This document shows, piece by piece, positions 1 through 8,857 of a DNA stretch of 64,000 bases. Every line of letters starts with the position of its first letter. Within the stretch, counting starts at the first letter, position 1. Below the pieces are notes generated by a model. That model was not told the DNA's origin. It ran no database searches and saw only the letters and a list, made by a program, of their open reading frames with translations. The position numbers and the translations under genes were made by a program. Source of the stretch: Pseudoxanthomonas gei (GTDB taxonomy: Bacteria; Pseudomonadota; Gammaproteobacteria; Xanthomonadales; Xanthomonadaceae); the NCBI RefSeq assembly GCF_010119615.1, contig NZ_QOVG01000006.1:124001-188000 (forward strand), read 5' to 3'.

Positions 1-1
1 C

Positions 2-1684
2 GCACTGGACGTGGGCAGCTACAAGCTGTCGCCGGATGGCTCGCACCTGGCCTTCAGCGCCGAGACCTTTGTCGACTGCAAGTCCGATTTCGCCTGCACG
101 CAGAAGAAGCTCGACGACACCAAGGCGAAGAAGAGCACCGGTGTAATCCATGACCAGCTGTTCGTACGCCACTGGGATACCTGGGGCGACGGACGCCGTA
201 GCCGGCTGTTCGTCTCCGCGTTGCCGGCCGGCAAGGCCAAGGCCGCCGCCACGGCCGTTTCCCTCACCGACACGCTGGATGGTGACGCGCCTTCCAAGCC
301 GTTCGGGGATGCCAGCGAATACACCTGGGCGCCGGATGGAAAGTCGCTGGTGGCTGGCATTCGCGTGGCGGGCAAGGGCGAGGCCTGGTCCACCAACTTC
401 GACCTCTACCGCCTGTCCGTCGATGGCAGTGCCGCACCGGTCAACCTGACCGCGGCCAACAAGGCCTGGGATATGGGTCCGGTGTTCAGTGAAGACGGCA
501 AGACCCTGTTCTATCGCGCGATGAAGCGCCCGGGTTTCGAAGCCGATCGCTTCGCGCTGATGAGCATGGACGTGGCCAGCGGCCAGGTGCGCGAGCTCGC
601 CGCACACTGGGACCGTTCGGCCGACGGCATCACCTTGTCGGCGGACGGCAAGAGCCTGTACACCACCGCGCAGGACGTCGGCCAGCATCCGCTGTTCAAC
701 GTCGAGATCGCCACCGGCAAGGTCGAGCAGATCGTCGGCGACGGAACCATCGCCGAGTTCGACATCGCCGGCGACACCCTGGCCTTTACCCGCAACACGT
801 TGCAGACCGGCGACCAGTTGTTCACCACGACTACCGTGCCGGGTGCGCCGCTGCGTGCGATCACGGCCAGCACGGGCGAGCGCCTCAAGGACGTGGCGTT
901 CGGTGCAGCCGAGCAGTTCGATTTCAAGGGTGCCGCTGGCGACACCGTCCACGGCTACGTGGTCAAGCCGTGGAACTACGTGGAAGGAAAGAAGTATCCG
1001 GTCGCCTTCCTGATCCACGGCGGGCCGCAGGGCAGCTTCGGCAATGGCTGGAGCTACCGCTGGAATCCGCAGACCTACGCGGGCCAGGGCTATGCGGTGG
1101 TCATGATCGATTTCCACGGTTCCACCGGCTACGGCCAGGACTTCACCGATGCGATCAGCCAGGACTGGGGCGGCAAGCCGCTGGAGGACCTGCGGAAAGG
1201 CTGGGCCGCCGCACAGAAGAAGTACACGTTCCTGGATGGCAAGAACGCCTGCGCGCTGGGCGCCAGCTACGGCGGCTACATGGTCAACTGGATAGCCGGC
1301 AACTGGAACGAACCGTGGAAGTGCCTGGTCAACCACGACGGTGTATTCGATACGCGCTCGATGGCCTACATCACCGAGGAACTCTGGTTCAGCGAATGGG
1401 AGAACGGCGGCACGCCCTACGAGAACCCGAAGGCCTACGAGAAGTTCAACCCGGTCAACCACGTGGCCAAGTGGCGCGTGCCGATGCTGGTGGTGCAGGG
1501 CGGCAAGGACTTCCGGGTTCCCGAGGACCAGGGCCTGTCCGCGTTCACCGCGCTGCAGCGCAAGGGCATCGAGTCGAAGCTTTTGTATTTCCCCGATGAA
1601 AACCACTGGGTGCTGAAGCCGCAGAACAGCGTGTTGTGGCATGACACCGTCAACGGCTGGCTGAAGCAGCACCTGGGGCAGTAA
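2..1684 (+). CDS. S9 family prolyl oligopeptidase-like peptidase, 5' end missing
   Basis: C-terminal part of an S9 (prolyl oligopeptidase / dipeptidyl aminopeptidase) serine peptidase; the frame is open from base 2, so the true start lies before the window. The first ~300 residues contain repeated 'LSPDG / WAPDGKSL / LSADGKSL' blades of a beta-propeller. The last ~260 are an alpha/beta hydrolase with the nucleophile elbow GASYGGYM (catalytic Ser), the Asp region VVQGGKDFRVP and the His in DENHW, all in the expected order. Such enzymes cleave short peptides and are usually exported in this family, but the signal peptide is not visible. The catalytic half is intact. Family assignment is firm; substrate is not. 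Confidence 0.93.
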   Translation, partial: ALDVGSYKLSPDGSHLAFSAETFVDCKSDFACTQKKLDDTKAKKSTGVIHDQLFVRHWDTWGDGRRSRLFVSALPAGKAKAAATAVSLTDTLDGDAPSKPFGDASEYTWAPDGKSLVAGIRVAGKGEAWSTNFDLYRLSVDGSAAPVNLTAANKAWDMGPVFSEDGKTLFYRAMKRPGFEADRFALMSMDVASGQVRELAAHWDRSADGITLSADGKSLYTTAQDVGQHPLFNVEIATGKVEQIVGDGTIAEFDIAGDTLAFTRNTLQTGDQLFTTTTVPGAPLRAITASTGERLKDVAFGAAEQFDFKGAAGDTVHGYVVKPWNYVEGKKYPVAFLIHGGPQGSFGNGWSYRWNPQTYAGQGYAVVMIDFHGSTGYGQDFTDAISQDWGGKPLEDLRKGWAAAQKKYTFLDGKNACALGASYGGYMVNWIAGNWNEPWKCLVNHDGVFDTRSMAYITEELWFSEWENGGTPYENPKAYEKFNPVNHVAKWRVPMLVVQGGKDFRVPEDQGLSAFTALQRKGIESKLLYFPDENHWVLKPQNSVLWHDTVNGWLKQHLGQ

Positions 1685-1804
1685 CCGGCTGCATGGCGCG
1701 CGCTACCGGCCACGCCGGCAGCGCGCGTCTCCATCACTGCGGGAGCCGGAACCATCGCAATCGACAACACGGCGCCTTCGTCCGCGCTGATCACCAACGA
1801 CATC

Positions 1805-3010
1805 GTGCTGTTCGGGCTGATCGCCGCGACCCTGGGCGCAGTGTTCTGGACCGCGTCGCGCGAGACCGGCCCGTGGAAGAAGTTCTACACCTACGTGCCG
1901 GCGCTGCTGCTCTGCTATTTCATTCCAGGCATCTACAACAGCGTGGGCCTGATCGACGGCGCTGCGAGCAAGCTCTACAACCCGGTGGCCAGCCGCGTGC
2001 TGCTGCCGGCGGCGCTGGTGCTGCTGACCCTGACCATCGACCTGAAGGGCGTGCTGAAGCTGGGGCCGAAGCTGCTGGTGATGTATGCCGCTGCATCGAT
2101 CAGCGTGATACTGGGCGCAGTCGTTGCTTTCGCGGTGATGGACTTTCTCCATCCCCAGACCGTTGCCGGCGACACCTGGGGCGGCATGGCGGCGCTGGCC
2201 GGAAGCTGGATCGGCGGCGGCGCCAACATGATGGCCATGCAGGTGGCGTTCGATGTCGACCAGACCACGTTCAGCCAGTTCGTCGTGGTCGACGTCGCGG
2301 TCGGTTATGTGTGGATGGCGGTGTTGATTTTCCTGGCCAACCGCGCGCCGGCAATCGATGCGCGCACGGGTGCCGATACGCGCGCGATCGAAGAGCTGAA
2401 GGAGCGGCTGGCCAGCTTCCAGAAGCGGCATGAACGCGTGACCACGCTGACCGACCTGATGGTCATCCTGGCCATCGCTTTCGGCACGGTCGGCCTGGCG
2501 CATGCGGTCGCGGGCCCTGCATCGACATGGTTCGGCGCGTTTGCATGGGCCAGGCAGGTCAGCCTGCACGAACCCTTCGTCTGGGTCGTCGTGCTGTCCA
2601 CCTTCGTCGGCCTGGGCCTGAGCCTGACGCGTGCGCGCGCGCTGGACGGGGCCGGGGCATCGAAGATCGGCTCCCTGTTCCTGTACATCCTGATCGCCTG
2701 CATCGGCATGCAGATGGACATCGGCAAGCTGGCCGACAGGCCCTGGCTGCTGGCGCTGGGCGTGATCTGGATCCTGGTGCACATCGTCCTGCTGGCGCTG
2801 CTGGCCAGAGTGTTGCGCGTGCCTTTTTTCTATTTCGCAATGGGCTCGCAGAGCAATATCGGCGGCCCCGCGTCGGCGCCGGTGGTCGCCTCGGTATTCC
2901 ATCCCTCGCTGGCCCCGGTCGGCGCGCTGCTGGGCGCGCTGGGCTATGCCACTGGCACGGTAGCGGCGTACGTAGTCGGGATCGTGTTGCGATCCATGGC
3001 CGGCGCCTGA
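1805..3010 (+). CDS. DUF819 family integral membrane protein
   Basis: About 400 residues of hydrophobic helices with the DUF819 pattern: 'GIYNS', 'AGSWIGGGANMMAMQ' near residue 140, and a C-terminal 'SQSNIGGPASAPVVA' re-entrant-like motif. The family resembles bile-acid/sodium-symporter-like transporters; substrate is unknown. The only conventional start found is GTG 1805, which falls inside the first conserved helix. The frame is open back to 1685 and reads sensible protein (A-I-D-N-T-A-P-S-S-A-L-I-T-N-D-I) just before it, so translation probably begins upstream, perhaps at a rare codon such as ATC 1754 behind a GGGAG. The 5' end is therefore uncertain. Downstream it converges on the lipase gene with only 45 bp between stops. 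Confidence 0.85.
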   Translation: MLFGLIAATLGAVFWTASRETGPWKKFYTYVPALLLCYFIPGIYNSVGLIDGAASKLYNPVASRVLLPAALVLLTLTIDLKGVLKLGPKLLVMYAAASISVILGAVVAFAVMDFLHPQTVAGDTWGGMAALAGSWIGGGANMMAMQVAFDVDQTTFSQFVVVDVAVGYVWMAVLIFLANRAPAIDARTGADTRAIEELKERLASFQKRHERVTTLTDLMVILAIAFGTVGLAHAVAGPASTWFGAFAWARQVSLHEPFVWVVVLSTFVGLGLSLTRARALDGAGASKIGSLFLYILIACIGMQMDIGKLADRPWLLALGVIWILVHIVLLALLARVLRVPFFYFAMGSQSNIGGPASAPVVASVFHPSLAPVGALLGALGYATGTVAAYVVGIVLRSMAGA

Positions 3011-3055
3011 GGCCGGCCAAGTACGCGCGGGTTTGAAGCCGCCGGACGCCTGCTT

Positions 3056-4285
3056 CTAGAAGTGGGCGGCGCGGTGTTGGCGGGGGTCCGCAAGCTGCGG
3101 CGCCTGGACCTGCAGTTGCTGATCCTGCGCACGCAACTGCGCCGCGCTGACCTGCGCCGGGGCCTGGCCGGCCTGTTGCGCATCGATCCTGCTGCGCTGG
3201 TGCGCGGGATCCTGCAGGCCGCCCTGCACGGAGAAAATGCCGTGCTCGCGATCCGACACCAGCAGGTGGTCGATGCGCGTCAGGCCGTCCGTACGCGCGC
3301 GCGCGGCGACGCTCGCGGCGGTATTGAAGAAGCGCTCGCCGTCCTCCAGCCCCAGTTGTCCGCGTTGTCCTGCGAGGCCATCGACCGCACTGCGTAGCAA
3401 GCCATTGGATGTGCTGCCGGCATCGCCAATGGTGGCCGGCCCGGCGCCAGGATTGCGCTCGCGTAGCTTCAACTGGGCCAGGTCCTGCGCTTCCATCACG
3501 GCATCGATGAAATGCAGGTCGAGGCGATGCATGAGCATGCGGCCGGGAACCAGGCGCTCGAAGAACGTGAGTGGGTCGGGATCGGGCAATTCGATCCTGT
3601 GGCCGGCCGCATCGGGCATTGCCCATTTCAGGGGAATGCTGTCTTCCTGCAGGTGGGTCAGCAACTCATTCCTGACATGGTAGGTGCGGATCAGGCCCTG
3701 GGCGGCTTCGTGCTTGAGCACGCCGGCATCCATGCCGTAGCGCTCCAGGGTCCGGTCGTGCACGCCGGCCGCGTTGAAGGTCACGGCGGGGACTTCCGTG
3801 ACCATGCTTGCCGCAGCCGCGAGGCCACCACCCAGGGAGTGGCCGGCGAAAATCACGTCCGCGCCGAAAGCGTCCCGCGCTTTCTGCCCCAGGGTGATGG
3901 CGCGACCATACTGCGCGTCCTCCAGGCCAAGCCCCTGGGCGAAATTGTGCTTCCAGTCGCGACCCTCGTCGGTGCCCGCGAACGCCAGCACCACGTGTCC
4001 CTGCACGTCCCGATAGAACGAAGCGTCGAAGCCGCTCTTGGCATCGTGCATGAGCCCCGGATGGATGCCGGCGGCGCGCACCTCATCGTCGCCCATGCGC
4101 GCCCAGCTGCCAGGCAATGGCGCCGCGTTGCCCGCCAGGCCGCGCCGCAGGTCGGTCACCACGTAGTTGTCCTGCAGCAGGCTCGACAGCTCGCGATCGA
4201 TGACGTGGGGTTGCTGGCCTCGCACCTCGCCGGCGAAACCGGTGCCGTGCGTCGGCGGGGAAGAACCGTTCCTTGAATCATCCAT
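3056..4285 (-). CDS. Class-3 lipase with XVIPCD-like C-terminus: probable type IV secretion antibacterial effector
   Basis: 409 aa with no signal peptide. Residues ~85-260 are an alpha/beta-hydrolase lipase: oxyanion region AFAGTDEG (101-108), nucleophile elbow GHSLGG (Ser150) and candidate catalytic His253/His258. Residues ~285-409 match the XVIPCD that docks effectors on VirD4 in Xanthomonas-type T4SS: GLTRIDHLLVS (334-344), GIFSVQG (349-355), DPAHQR (359-364) and a Gln-rich tail. ATG 4285 is chosen over the longer frame (4324) because AAGGA lies 7 nt before it. It follows an ankyrin lipoprotein gene by 77 bp, the order expected for an immunity-effector pair. Predicted role: phospholipid hydrolysis in the envelope of rival bacteria. 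No T4SS structural genes are in the window. The lipase fold is firm; secretion is inferred from motifs. Confidence 0.85.
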   Translation of the reverse strand: MDDSRNGSSPPTHGTGFAGEVRGQQPHVIDRELSSLLQDNYVVTDLRRGLAGNAAPLPGSWARMGDDEVRAAGIHPGLMHDAKSGFDASFYRDVQGHVVLAFAGTDEGRDWKHNFAQGLGLEDAQYGRAITLGQKARDAFGADVIFAGHSLGGGLAAAASMVTEVPAVTFNAAGVHDRTLERYGMDAGVLKHEAAQGLIRTYHVRNELLTHLQEDSIPLKWAMPDAAGHRIELPDPDPLTFFERLVPGRMLMHRLDLHFIDAVMEAQDLAQLKLRERNPGAGPATIGDAGSTSNGLLRSAVDGLAGQRGQLGLEDGERFFNTAASVAARARTDGLTRIDHLLVSDREHGIFSVQGGLQDPAHQRSRIDAQQAGQAPAQVSAAQLRAQDQQLQVQAPQLADPRQHRAAHF

Positions 4286-4362
4286 TCGCAAATCCTTGCG
4301 TGTCGGCCTGGGCCGCCTGGACATGCTTCCGGGCCGCGCAGGTTGCTTCCTGATGGACCTGA

Positions 4363-5118
4363 CTATTGCCGGGGTATCGCGTGCGCAGCCAGCCAGTCAC
4401 GCACTTTCTGGCGCGCCGCCCTGCCGCTGGCATTGAGTCTTGAGTCGGATCCCGCGAACAACGCATCCTGGAACGTCGCTCCCCGCTGGTTTGCCTGCAG
4501 GGGATCGAGGCCGGCCTGCAGCAACTGCAGCACCCGCTCGGCGTCGTTTACATTGGCCGCGACGTGCAGCAGCGAATCGCCCATCGCGTCGGTATGGTGA
4601 AGATCGGCGCCGGCGGCGACCAGCATGTCGAACTGGGGGTTGCGTCGGCTTTCCACCGTGCGGAAAAGTGGTGTCCAGCCCAGCCCCGGGCGTGCGATGT
4701 CGACCGGCGCCTTGTGGGCGATCAAAACGCGCAGGTACTGCGGATCGTCCACCATGGCGGCCATGTGCACCACGGTTTCATCGTCCATGCCGGTCAGGGC
4801 GGGATCCGCACCGGCGTCCAGCAGCGCCGACAACGAGCCAGGTTGCTGGTTCCAGATCGCCCACTCGAGCAGGGTGACATTGTCATCGCCATGCGCAGAC
4901 AGGTCGGCCAAGGAGGCGAGCGCGCGGATGCGGGCCACGTTGCCTTCAGCGACCGCTTCGGCCAGCGGCTTGATCGCCGGCTCATGGAAGGGAAGGGCGG
5001 CGTCCTTGCGTGGTGCGGACATGCTGGTCTGCTCCTTTGCACCGACCGGGTCGGCGGCACATGAAACCATCAGGAGGGAAGTCGCGAGTGCCGCCAAGGC
5101 GGGGGCCTGCTTGCGCAT
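4363..5118 (-). CDS. Ankyrin-repeat lipoprotein, probable immunity protein of the lipase effector
   Basis: 251 aa. A signal peptide ends in a lipobox (LLMVSC, lipidated Cys20; Ala at +2 suggests the outer membrane), so the protein faces the periplasm. Residues ~50-225 hold four to five ankyrin repeats, e.g. LLDAGADPALTG, LIAHKAPVDI, LVAAGADLHHTD, LLQAGLDPLQAN, each preceded by a TLLEWA / TVVHMAA / TPLFRTV / SLLHVAA helix. AAGGA 7 nt upstream supports ATG 5118. It lies directly upstream of, and in the same direction as, the XVIPCD lipase. Cognate periplasmic lipoproteins encoded beside X-T4SS effectors are the usual immunity proteins, so I infer it protects the producer from its own lipase. 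Ankyrin folds bind proteins, which fits. A stand-alone ankyrin lipoprotein is the alternative. Confidence 0.82.
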   Translation of the reverse strand: MRKQAPALAALATSLLMVSCAADPVGAKEQTSMSAPRKDAALPFHEPAIKPLAEAVAEGNVARIRALASLADLSAHGDDNVTLLEWAIWNQQPGSLSALLDAGADPALTGMDDETVVHMAAMVDDPQYLRVLIAHKAPVDIARPGLGWTPLFRTVESRRNPQFDMLVAAGADLHHTDAMGDSLLHVAANVNDAERVLQLLQAGLDPLQANQRGATFQDALFAGSDSRLNASGRAARQKVRDWLAAHAIPRQ

Positions 5119-5188
5119 TGCGGTGTCCTTTCCGGCTGCGTGGCTTGGATCGCGCGACGTGATGTCCCTTGCGACGCACCGATCCTAG

Positions 5189-5210
5189 CACCGGCTTGCC
5201 GGCGCCGGTG
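5189..5210. other. GC-rich inverted repeat upstream of the immunity/effector pair
   Basis: CACCGGC (5189-5195) pairs with GCCGGTG (5204-5210) across an 8-nt loop. There is no T-run, so it is a poor terminator. It sits ~70 bp upstream of the ankyrin lipoprotein start and could be an operator or chance. I see no clear sigma-70 promoter in 5119-5341. Confidence 0.25.
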
Positions 5211-5341
5211 TTCCAATTCCGTTAGCCCTCGCGAATTGTGCAAGCGATCCCGTATCGCACCAGCCAGCAAGGATCGATGCAGTGGAACTCAGGGCCGGGC
5301 GTTGCGCCGCGGCCACTCATGGTCACCTCAACTGCGTGCTT

Positions 5342-5566
5342 TCAGCAGCAGCGAAACCCCTTGCCGCCGCCGAAGCGTGCTTCCTGGCGTTCGCGGAAGA
5401 AGGTCTTGTAGTCCATCGGTTCGCGATCGGGATGCTTTTCCAGCACATGCCGCACGTAGTTGTCGTAATCGGGCACACCACAGCACAGGCGCGCGGTCTG
5501 CACCAGGCGTCGCCATACGCGGCGATGCGCCTGGTACTGGCCAACGGGGACCAGATCGGTTCCCAT
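5342..5566 (-). CDS. ybdD: YbdD/YjiX family small protein (CstA partner)
   Basis: 74 aa; matches the YbdD/YjiX family by size, by the core [17 protein letters not shown] and by the C-terminal block [13 protein letters not shown]. The start ATG 5566 is 7 nt after the cstA stop, so the two genes are co-transcribed and probably translationally coupled. In enterobacteria the same pair occurs as cstA-ybdD and btsT-yjiX, where the small protein accompanies the peptide/pyruvate carrier; its own function is not settled. It ends in a Cys-Cys pair. Confidence 0.9.
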   Translation of the reverse strand: MGTDLVPVGQYQAHRRVWRRLVQTARLCCGVPDYDNYVRHVLEKHPDREPMDYKTFFRERQEARFGGGKGFRCC

Positions 5567-5573
5567 CAGCGCT

Positions 5574-7643
5574 TCACAGTCCGACCAACGCGTTGGGATC
5601 GACCTTCACATACGGCGTCTCACGGTCGCTGCGCTGCGGGTTGGCGCGTGCCTTGCGCACGGCGCCTACCGCATAGACCAGCACGCTGAACACAACGAAC
5701 AGGAACAGCGCGGTCAGCACGGTATTGACGTAGCTGTTGGTCGCGATCTGCTGCATCTGCTCGATGCTCTTGGCCGGTGCCACGATCTCGCCCGCATTGA
5801 TGCCGGCGCGGTACTTGGCGGCCTGTGCCAGGAAGCCGACGGCCGGGTTCGAATCGAAGATCTTGATGAAGCCGGCAGTGACGGTGCAGATCAGCAGCCA
5901 GGTGGCTGGCAGGATGGTGACCCAGGCATAGCGGTCGCGCTTCATCTTGAACAGCACCACCGTGCACAGCATCAGCGCGATGCCGGCCAGCATCTGGTTG
6001 GCGATGCCGAACAGCGGCCACAAGGTGTTGATGCCACCCAGCGGATCGACCACGCCCTGGTACAGGAAGTAGCCCCACAAGGCCACGCAACCGGCGGTGG
6101 CGATGACGTTGGCGCCCCAGGATTCGGTGCGGCGCAAGGCTGGCGCAAAGGTGCCCAGCAGGTCCTGCAGCATGAAGCGGCCGGCACGCGTCCCCGCATC
6201 GACCGCGGTCAGGATGAAGAGGGCTTCGAACAGGATCGCGAAGTGGTACCAGAACGCCATGGAGTTCGCGCTTGGCATCACGTTGTGCAGGATGTGCGCG
6301 ATACCCACCGCCAGGGTCGGCGCGCCACCGGCGCGCGAGAGGATGGTCTTCTCGCCAATGTCGGTGGCGGTGGCGGTCAGCATGTCGGGAGTGACGGTGA
6401 AGCCCCATTCGGTGATCTTGGCCGCGGCCGAAACCGCGTCAGTGCCGATCACGGCAGCCGGGCTGTTCATGGCGAAGTAGATGCCCGGCTCGATCACCGA
6501 GGCGGCCACCAGCGCCATGATCGCGACGAACGATTCCATCAGCATGCCGCCATAGCCGATGTAACGGATATGGCCTTCGCTGGCCAGCAGCTTGGGCGTG
6601 GTGCCGGACGAAATGAGTGCATGGAAGCCCGAAACCGCACCGCAGGCGATGGTGATGAACAGGAACGGGAACAGGCCGCCTTTCCAAACCGGACCGGTGC
6701 CGTCGGTGAACTGGGTGAGCGCCGGCATCTTCAGCTCGGGCATCACGATCACGATGCCGATGGCCAGCGCGACGATGGTGCCGATCTTGAGGAAGGTGGA
6801 CAGGTAGTCACGCGGCGCCAGGATCAGCCACACCGGCAGCACCGCGGCGACGAAACCGTAGCCGATCAGCATCCAGGTGATCTGGGTGCCGGTGAAGGTG
6901 AACGCCGGGCCCCAGACGGGATGCGCGCCGACCTTGCCGCCCAGCCAGATGGAGAGCAGCAACAATGCAATGCCGACGATGGAGATCTCGCCGATCCTGC
7001 CGGGGCGGATGTAGCGCATGTACACGCCCATCAACACCGCGATGGGGATGGTGGCCATCACGGTGAACATGCCCCAAGGGCTTTCCGCCAGCGCCTTCAC
7101 CACGATCATCGCCAGCACCGCCAGGATGATGATCATGATCAGGAACGCGCCGAACAGGGCGATGGTGCCGGGAATCCTGCCCATTTCCTCGCGTACCAGG
7201 TCGCCGAGTGAACGCGCGTCGCGGCGGCTTGAGATGAACAGGACCATGAAGTCCTGGACGGCGCCGGCCAGCACCACGCCGGTAATCAGCCACAACATGC
7301 CGGGCAGGTAGCCCATCTGTGCGGCGAGCACCGGTCCGACCAGCGGGCCCGCGCCCGCAATGGCGGCGAAATGGTGCCCGAAGAGCACGTGCTTGTTGGT
7401 GGGGACGAAGTCGAGTCCGTCGTTGCGCAGTACGGCCGGGGTTGCGCGGGTGGGGTCCAGTCCCATCACCTTGTCGGCGATGAACAGGCTGTAGTAGCGA
7501 TACGCCACCAGGTAGATCGAAACCGCCGCGACCACTATCCACAGCGCGTTGATCTGTTCGCCACGACGCAAGGCGACGGTGCCCAGGCAGAACGCGCCGA
7601 GTACGGCGAGCGCGGCCCATGCCAACTTCGAGAAACCCTTCAT
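5574..7643 (-). CDS. cstA: Carbon starvation protein CstA, peptide/pyruvate transporter
   Basis: 689 aa polytopic inner-membrane carrier of the CstA family, which takes up peptides or pyruvate when carbon is limiting. Visible family blocks are the [18 protein letters not shown] segment near residue 80, the following QMGYLPG, and ~16 hydrophobic helices to the C-terminus. The frame opens at 7682, but ATG 7643 is preferred: GGAGG lies 7 nt before it and the protein then begins [16 protein letters not shown]. Followed 7 nt later by ybdD, the standard partner. I see no clear CRP site in the short upstream region. Confidence 0.95.
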   Translation of the reverse strand: MKGFSKLAWAALAVLGAFCLGTVALRRGEQINALWIVVAAVSIYLVAYRYYSLFIADKVMGLDPTRATPAVLRNDGLDFVPTNKHVLFGHHFAAIAGAGPLVGPVLAAQMGYLPGMLWLITGVVLAGAVQDFMVLFISSRRDARSLGDLVREEMGRIPGTIALFGAFLIMIIILAVLAMIVVKALAESPWGMFTVMATIPIAVLMGVYMRYIRPGRIGEISIVGIALLLLSIWLGGKVGAHPVWGPAFTFTGTQITWMLIGYGFVAAVLPVWLILAPRDYLSTFLKIGTIVALAIGIVIVMPELKMPALTQFTDGTGPVWKGGLFPFLFITIACGAVSGFHALISSGTTPKLLASEGHIRYIGYGGMLMESFVAIMALVAASVIEPGIYFAMNSPAAVIGTDAVSAAAKITEWGFTVTPDMLTATATDIGEKTILSRAGGAPTLAVGIAHILHNVMPSANSMAFWYHFAILFEALFILTAVDAGTRAGRFMLQDLLGTFAPALRRTESWGANVIATAGCVALWGYFLYQGVVDPLGGINTLWPLFGIANQMLAGIALMLCTVVLFKMKRDRYAWVTILPATWLLICTVTAGFIKIFDSNPAVGFLAQAAKYRAGINAGEIVAPAKSIEQMQQIATNSYVNTVLTALFLFVVFSVLVYAVGAVRKARANPQRSDRETPYVKVDPNALVGL

Positions 7644-7784
7644 GCGAACCCCTCCGGTGAACTGCCGGTAGAGTCCTCCCATGCGCGATGGGGGTCAATG
7701 TGTAACGGCGGATTCAGCCTGCAACTTTGGTCTTAATGACCTGCGCGGGACTTTGTGCAGCGCCGCATCGCCAGCCCGCGGGCC

Positions 7785-8786
7785 TCAAAGCCATTTGGCG
7801 CGCTTGAACATGGCATACAGTGCCCCGCAGACCACGGCCACGCCAACGATCAGCACGGGATAGGCATAGGCCTGGTCCAGCTCCGGCATGTGATGGAAGT
7901 TCATGCCGTACCAACTGGCAATCAGGGTAGGCGCGGCCAGCAGCGCCGCCCACGCACCCAGGCGCTTGACCACCTCGCCCTGGCCCAGCGTCACCAGCGA
8001 CAGGTTCACGCTCAAGGCCGTGGTCAACATTTCACGCAGGGTATCCAGAGACTCGTTGACGCGCAGCGCGTGGTCGTGGACGTCGCGGAAGTACAGCCTC
8101 ACTTCCTCGGGGACCAGCGCGCTCTGGGTGCGGCTGAGCTGGGCCAGCACATCCTGCAGGGGACCCACCGCCAGGCGCATCTTGCTCAGTTCGCGCTTCA
8201 GTTCGTACAGCCGCACCACCGTGTCGCGGCTGTAGGTGTCGGCGAAGATCGCCTGCTCCAGCGAATCGGCGGTATCGCGGAACTCGTCGATGATCGGACG
8301 GTAGTTGTCGACGATGAAATCCAGTACCGCGTACAGGCCATACGACGGCCCCAGCACCAGCAGTTCGCGTTCGCGCTCCACCCGTTCACGCACCGGCGCA
8401 TACGACAGCGACGCGCCGTGGCGCACGGTCACCAGATAGCGCGGCCCCACGAACACATGGGTTTCGCCGTAGACGATCTTCTCGTCCACCACCTGCGCGG
8501 TGTGGGTGACCACGAACATGGAATTGCCATAGGCCTCCACCTTGGGCCGCTGGTGCGCGTTCTGCGCATCCTCCACGGCCAGATCGTGCAGGCAGAACTC
8601 TTCCTGCAGTTTCTCCAGTATCTCGTCGGCCGGCTCGTACAGTCCCACCCATACGAAACTGCCATCGTCCTGCGCCAGTACGTCGCTGATCGCATCCAGG
8701 GTGATGTCGTGGCGCTGGCCTTCCTTGTCATAGACGACGCAGTTGATTACGCAGGAGGGAAGCACGGGCTTGTTCAAATAATTCAT
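7785..8786 (-). CDS. corA: CorA family magnesium/cobalt channel
   Basis: 333 aa. A large cytoplasmic N-terminal domain is followed by two C-terminal helices (~272-292 and ~308-327) joined by the selectivity motif YGMNF (G294-M295-N296), diagnostic of CorA. CorA pentamers import Mg2+ (also Co2+/Ni2+) across the inner membrane. The protein ends in the basic tail FKRAKWL, as CorA proteins do. The gene sits 140 bp upstream of cstA in the same direction, probably as a separate transcript. Confidence 0.95.
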   Translation of the reverse strand: MNYLNKPVLPSCVINCVVYDKEGQRHDITLDAISDVLAQDDGSFVWVGLYEPADEILEKLQEEFCLHDLAVEDAQNAHQRPKVEAYGNSMFVVTHTAQVVDEKIVYGETHVFVGPRYLVTVRHGASLSYAPVRERVERERELLVLGPSYGLYAVLDFIVDNYRPIIDEFRDTADSLEQAIFADTYSRDTVVRLYELKRELSKMRLAVGPLQDVLAQLSRTQSALVPEEVRLYFRDVHDHALRVNESLDTLREMLTTALSVNLSLVTLGQGEVVKRLGAWAALLAAPTLIASWYGMNFHHMPELDQAYAYPVLIVGVAVVCGALYAMFKRAKWL

Positions 8787-8857
8787 AGGTGCGAATCGTG
8801 CGCCACCGCGGCCGGCCCGGCAAGCCGCGCGAACTGCGCCGAGCGCACAGCGGGCCT

